A stretch of DNA of 62,892 nt from RGIG6353 sp964558655. Lineage in GTDB: Bacteria; Bacillota; Clostridia; Oscillospirales; SIG627. Below, piece after piece: positions 59,324-62,892 of this stretch. The position numbers and the translations under genes were made by a program. The stretch spans positions 1 to 62,892 of the forward strand of contig CAZLEX010000005.1 in assembly GCA_964558655.1 (NCBI GenBank), written 5' to 3'. The notes beneath the pieces are model-generated. The model was not told the origin of the DNA, made no database searches, and saw only the letters and a program-made list of their open reading frames with translations. Every line of letters starts with the position of its first letter. Positions within the stretch are counted from its first letter, which is position 1.

Positions 59324-59352
59324 ATTATACTATAATTCAAAAAAAATTACAA
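59324..59352 (-). promoter_or_regulatory. Promoter of the GDPD-hprK...tadA operon
   Basis: Minus-strand TTGTAA (59347-59352), 17-bp spacer, TATAAT (59324-59329). It can drive ten tightly packed genes down to 46651; no other clear promoter was found inside. Confidence 0.75.
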
Positions 59353-59398
59353 TATTTTCTAATCTTTTTTTGAAACTTCAGCTGTCATACCTCTCAAA

Positions 59399-60103
59399 TC
59401 AGTTGACTGCGTCGCAATGCTTTTTTTCAATGTCAAGTCTTACAAAAACTACGGCTAAAGCCGTGTAAAGCAGTGCCGATGAAACAATATCTATTACAGA
59501 CGGGAATATCGACATACCGAAATTCATCATCAATGCGGCGATAATTTTGGCAATCATAAATTCGGCAATAATAACAAATGCTTCCTTTTTGTGCCCTTTC
59601 ATCAGCTCTCTGCTTTTTGACAAAGCTTGAAAAACACTCATTTCGGGATTTACCGCAATATAAAACGGAGCCATACAAAAAGCGAGATACACAGGAAAAA
59701 ATCCCGCAAATATGCCAATGCACGACAAAAGAGAAAACAATATAACTGAAAATGCCCCCTTTATCATCGAACCTATATTTTCGGTTCCGGAAAAATATAC
59801 TTTGACAGAACATTTTTTATTCGACGGGGTTCCCGAAAGAATTAAAAAATACCTCATTGCACAGTATTGAAAAGGAGTGTTTAAAACAATAGACGCCAAA
59901 TATACCGCACAAAAAGCAATACTTTGCCCGACGGTAACGGAAAACGAGGCCATATCCTGCATGGATTTTATCAAGGGAGAAACCATAACAGTCAAAACCA
60001 GCGTCGGAAAAAGAGATGTTAAAATCATTATCAGTATGCAAGACGCCATATGAGTATAAACCGCATATTTTGCCTGTTGCTTTATCTGAGTTCTCGAAAG
60101 CAT
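59399..60103 (-). CDS. DUF975-like multipass membrane protein
   Basis: 234 residues with about five hydrophobic segments. Near residue 160, NPEMSVFQALSKSRELMKGHKKEAF matches the DUF975 signature. An internal region suggests two membrane bundles. GGAGG precedes the ATG. Function unknown. It lies between tex (divergent) and the GDPD operon. Confidence 0.78.
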   Translation of the reverse strand: MLSRTQIKQQAKYAVYTHMASCILIMILTSLFPTLVLTVMVSPLIKSMQDMASFSVTVGQSIAFCAVYLASIVLNTPFQYCAMRYFLILSGTPSNKKCSVKVYFSGTENIGSMIKGAFSVILFSLLSCIGIFAGFFPVYLAFCMAPFYIAVNPEMSVFQALSKSRELMKGHKKEAFVIIAEFMIAKIIAALMMNFGMSIFPSVIDIVSSALLYTALAVVFVRLDIEKKHCDAVN

Positions 60104-60187
60104 ACAAAAACCTCCGCAATAATCGCTTTAAATCAAAAGACAGTTTATCATCAAAATATTTCTACTTTGTGAATTTTCGAATATTTA

Positions 60188-60216
60188 TTGTATTTTTTAA
60201 AAAAACATGATAAAAT
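60188..60216 (+). promoter_or_regulatory. Promoter of tex
   Basis: TTGTAT (60188-60193), 17-bp spacer, TAAAAT (60211-60216), 27 bp before the start codon. Confidence 0.7.
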
Positions 60217-60243
60217 ACACTCAACATAAATCGGAGGATAAGT

Positions 60244-62388
60244 ATGGATTTTGTAAAAGTAATAGCGGAAGAATTCAAAATAAAAGAAGTTCACGCACAA
60301 AATACGGTAAATCTTTTGGAAAACGACAATACCGTGCCTTTTATTGCCCGTTACAGAAAGGAAATGACGGGAGCGTTGGACGATCAGGTTCTCAGAGAAA
60401 TTTCCGAAAGACTTAATTATTTAAAGAATCTCGAAAAGAGAAAAGAAGAAGTCATTTCTTCGATAGAAGAACAGGAAAAGATGACTGATTCACTGCGTGA
60501 AAAAATCGAAAACGCCGTAACATTGACGGAAGTCGAAGATATATACCGTCCCTACAAGCCGAAAAGAAAAACAAGAGCTTCAATTGCGAGGGAAAAAGGC
60601 CTCGAACCTCTCGCAGACTTAATTTTTGCCCAGCAGATTACATCGGGAATTCCAGAAGATTATGCACTTGAATATTTGAACGAGGAAAAAGGTGTAGCCG
60701 ATATACAAAGTGCGATATCCGGTGCACTTGACATAATTGCAGAAAACATTTCGGATTCCGCCGAATTCCGTACAGAACTCAGGCGGTTGATTTTCGAATA
60801 CGGCCAAATAGAGACGAAAGCGGCAAAAGACGAAGATTCCGTTTATACCATGTATTATGACAGAAGCGAAGCCGTATCGAAAATTCCTTCACACAGAATG
60901 TTGGCAATCAACAGAGGAGAGAAAGAGGACTTTCTCAAAGTCGGAATTGTTACCGACGAATATATTACCAAAAATTATCTTTACAACAGAATATTGATTC
61001 CGGGAAGTATTTTTACGCCTTTGGTAAAAGAAGCAATTGACGACTCTTATTCAAGGCTGCTCTTCCCGTCTGTTGAACGGGAAATCCGTTCAATGATATT
61101 CGAAGATGCCTGCGAAAAAGCAATCACGGTTTTTGAAGATAATCTGGAAAATCTCCTGCTGTGTGCTCCGATTAAGGGAAAAACCGTTATCGGATTTGAT
61201 CCCGGATACAGAACGGGCTGTAAATTGGCAGTGGTTGACAAAACGGGAAAAGTCCTTGACACCGCCGTAATATATCCCACAAAACCGCAGGAAAAAACAA
61301 AAGAAAGCGAAAAAACACTTCTGGCACTCATATCGAAATACAACGCCGATATTATCTCAATAGGCAACGGAACGGCTTCGAAAGAAAGCGAAATATTCGT
61401 ATCCGAAATGATAAAAAAACATTCTCTTTCCGTAAAATACATAATTACTTCGGAGGCAGGAGCTTCGGTTTATTCGGCGTCTCCTCTTGCAGCAAAAGAA
61501 TTTCCCGATTTTGATGTAACGCAAAGAAGTGCTGTTTCGATAGCCAGAAGAATACAGGATCCGCTCGCCGAACTTGTAAAAATAGAGCCCCGTGCGATAG
61601 GCGTCGGACAGTATCAGCACGACATGAAACCCGCAAGACTTGACGAAGCTTTGGGTGGTGTCGTCGAAAGTTGCGTAAACAGAGTGGGTGTAAATCTTAA
61701 CACAGCATCGTTTGCACTGTTATCCTATGTTTCCGGAATCAATGCCGCAAGTGCGAAAAACATTGTGAAATACCGCGAAGAAAACGGTGAATTCAAAACA
61801 GTGGAAGCAGTAAAGAAAGTACCGCGTATAGGGGACAAAGCTTTTGAGCAGTGTGCGGGATTTTTAAGAATCGCAGACGGGGACGAGCCTTTGGACAACA
61901 CAGGTGTACACCCGGAATCTTACGAAGCCGCAAGAAATCTTCTGAAAAAAGCGGGATATGAAATCTCGGAAATAGGAACAAAAGGATTTCCCAATCTTGA
62001 AAAAGAGCTCATAACATTTGACAAAGACGAATTGGCAAAGCAACTCGGCATAGGCGTTCCGACGCTGAACGACATAATCAAAGAACTTGAAAAACCCGGT
62101 CTTGATTTAAGAGATGATTTTGAAGAACCGATTTTACTTTCCGAACTTCTTGACATATCTGACCTTCGGGAAGGAATGATTCTGACCGGGACGGTAAGAA
62201 ATGTTTGCGATTTCGGAGCGTTTATAGACATAGGAGTCCACCAGGACGGTCTTGTACACATTTCGGAAATCTCGGATAAATACATAAAGCACCCATCGGA
62301 AATTTTATCGATAGGCGATATCGTAAAAGTCAAAATTCTCTCTGCCGATCCGGGCAAAAAAAGAATTTCGCTTTCAATGAAATTGTAA
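60244..62388 (+). CDS. tex: Tex family RNA-binding transcription accessory protein
   Basis: 714 residues, full length. An N-terminal helical Tex domain is followed by a YqgF/RuvC-like domain (VIGFDPGYRTGCKLAVVD, ~315), helix-hairpin-helix motifs (LNTASFALLSYVSGINAASAKNI, ~480-540) and a C-terminal S1 RNA-binding domain (GTVRNVCDFGAFIDIGVHQDGLVHI, ~640-710). It is related to eukaryotic Spt6. Monocistronic; no convincing terminator was seen after it. Confidence 0.96.
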   Translation: MDFVKVIAEEFKIKEVHAQNTVNLLENDNTVPFIARYRKEMTGALDDQVLREISERLNYLKNLEKRKEEVISSIEEQEKMTDSLREKIENAVTLTEVEDIYRPYKPKRKTRASIAREKGLEPLADLIFAQQITSGIPEDYALEYLNEEKGVADIQSAISGALDIIAENISDSAEFRTELRRLIFEYGQIETKAAKDEDSVYTMYYDRSEAVSKIPSHRMLAINRGEKEDFLKVGIVTDEYITKNYLYNRILIPGSIFTPLVKEAIDDSYSRLLFPSVEREIRSMIFEDACEKAITVFEDNLENLLLCAPIKGKTVIGFDPGYRTGCKLAVVDKTGKVLDTAVIYPTKPQEKTKESEKTLLALISKYNADIISIGNGTASKESEIFVSEMIKKHSLSVKYIITSEAGASVYSASPLAAKEFPDFDVTQRSAVSIARRIQDPLAELVKIEPRAIGVGQYQHDMKPARLDEALGGVVESCVNRVGVNLNTASFALLSYVSGINAASAKNIVKYREENGEFKTVEAVKKVPRIGDKAFEQCAGFLRIADGDEPLDNTGVHPESYEAARNLLKKAGYEISEIGTKGFPNLEKELITFDKDELAKQLGIGVPTLNDIIKELEKPGLDLRDDFEEPILLSELLDISDLREGMILTGTVRNVCDFGAFIDIGVHQDGLVHISEISDKYIKHPSEILSIGDIVKVKILSADPGKKRISLSMKL

Positions 62389-62590
62389 TTTTTCAAAATT
62401 CCCGTCTCTATTTTCAGTGGGTTTTGAGCACTGTTTGTTCAAAAATTGTGCAATATTTACATATATGAGACTGAAATTTTGGAAAATAAACATCTTTTAT
62501 ATTTTTCGTTTTTCTGTTATCATTATATAGTCAAAGTAATATGCTCGGCGTCGGGTGCCCGATAGTCGTAATTTCATAGGAGGTTATTTA

Positions 62591-62892
62591 ATGGCAAGTG
62601 TATCACTGAAACACATATACAAGAAGTATCCGGGCGGAGTTACCGCTGTTTCGGATTTCTGTCTTGAAATCAAAGACAAAGAATTTATCATTCTCGTAGG
62701 TCCTTCCGGTTGCGGTAAATCAACAACGCTTCGTATGATTGCCGGACTTGAAGAAATTTCGGAAGGCGAACTTTTTATCGGTGACAAGATTGTCAACGAT
62801 GTTGCTCCCAAAGACAGAGACATTGCGATGGTTTTCCAAAACTACGCACTTTATCCGCATATGACGGTTTACGAAAACATGGCTTTCGGTCT
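62591..62892 (+). CDS. Sugar ABC transporter ATP-binding protein, N-terminal part (runs off window)
   Basis: About 100 residues are present from ATG 62591, with AGGAGG 8 nt upstream. MASVSLKHIYKKYPGG is followed by Walker A GPSGCGKSTT and the Q-loop VFQNYALYPHMTVYENM, characteristic of the MsmK/UgpC/MalK subfamily that powers oligosaccharide or glycerol-phosphate importers. The partners are outside the window. Upstream, 62389-62590 holds only AT-rich sequence and a GTCGGGTGCCCGAT hairpin near 62550; no clear promoter was found. Confidence 0.92.
   Translation, partial: MASVSLKHIYKKYPGGVTAVSDFCLEIKDKEFIILVGPSGCGKSTTLRMIAGLEEISEGELFIGDKIVNDVAPKDRDIAMVFQNYALYPHMTVYENMAFG

Overview
The window reads as chromosome of a low-GC, strictly fermentative, endospore-forming Firmicute of the Clostridia. 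This is inferred from spo0A, whiA, hprK, a CIRCE element, strong AGGAGG ribosome sites, TTGACA-N17-TATAAT promoters, [FeFe] hydrogenases, AdhE, pyruvate formate-lyase and NfnAB. No species can be named. There is no rRNA, CRISPR array or insertion sequence.

Layout. 1-7700 (minus): the S10 ribosomal operon from rpsJ to a truncated rplF, behind a ~310-nt leader with an intrinsic terminator (attenuator). 7.8-11.4 kb: a lipoprotein, mgsA, a phosphosugar mutase, a DUF1292 protein and a probable 6S RNA. 11.4-15.2 kb (minus): pflB-pflA-cyclase behind a ZTP riboswitch. 15.2-18.5 kb (minus): a MarR, cytidylate-kinase-like, MATE and methyltransferase operon with a promoter inside a perfect 17-bp inverted repeat. 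18.7 kb: tRNA-Lys. 19-32.7 kb (minus): a redox and fermentation block. It has rex-adhE-kinase-two thioredoxin-like ferredoxins-sensory [FeFe] hydrogenase-SpoIIE phosphatase-group B-like hydrogenase, then alcohol dehydrogenase-nfnA-nfnB, then a LysR regulator. The two multigene operons share a 42-bp box fixed to the -35 element, suggesting one activator, possibly the LysR protein, controls both. 32.8-36.3 kb: hsp20 with CIRCE, ilvE, an SDR and an alpha/beta hydrolase.

36.4-41.2 kb is the most unusual part. A tyrosine recombinase lies inside a ~1.24-kb segment bounded by exact 25-bp inverted repeats. Just inside the left repeat is a perfect consensus promoter that now points outward, away from any gene in its direction. 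Inversion would place it directly in front of a TetR regulator, a zinc-ribbon SipW-like signal peptidase, a TasA/camelysin-like surface protein and a small secreted protein. This looks like a Hin-type phase switch built with a tyrosine recombinase, read here in the OFF orientation.

41.2-62.9 kb returns to ordinary chromosome: spo0A, an HTH-fused serine dehydratase, ung, a DUF1294 and YnbB-like pair, and a long minus-strand operon GDPD-hprK-glcK-murB-whiA-dnaE-PBP1A-CPBP protease-zinc-ribbon protein-tadA. A DUF975 membrane protein, tex, and the start of an MsmK/UgpC-type sugar ABC ATPase follow.

Most genes serve sugar fermentation: carbon catabolite control (hprK, glcK), formate, ethanol and H2 as electron sinks (pfl, adhE, hydrogenases), and NADH/NADPH/ferredoxin balancing (NfnAB, Rex).
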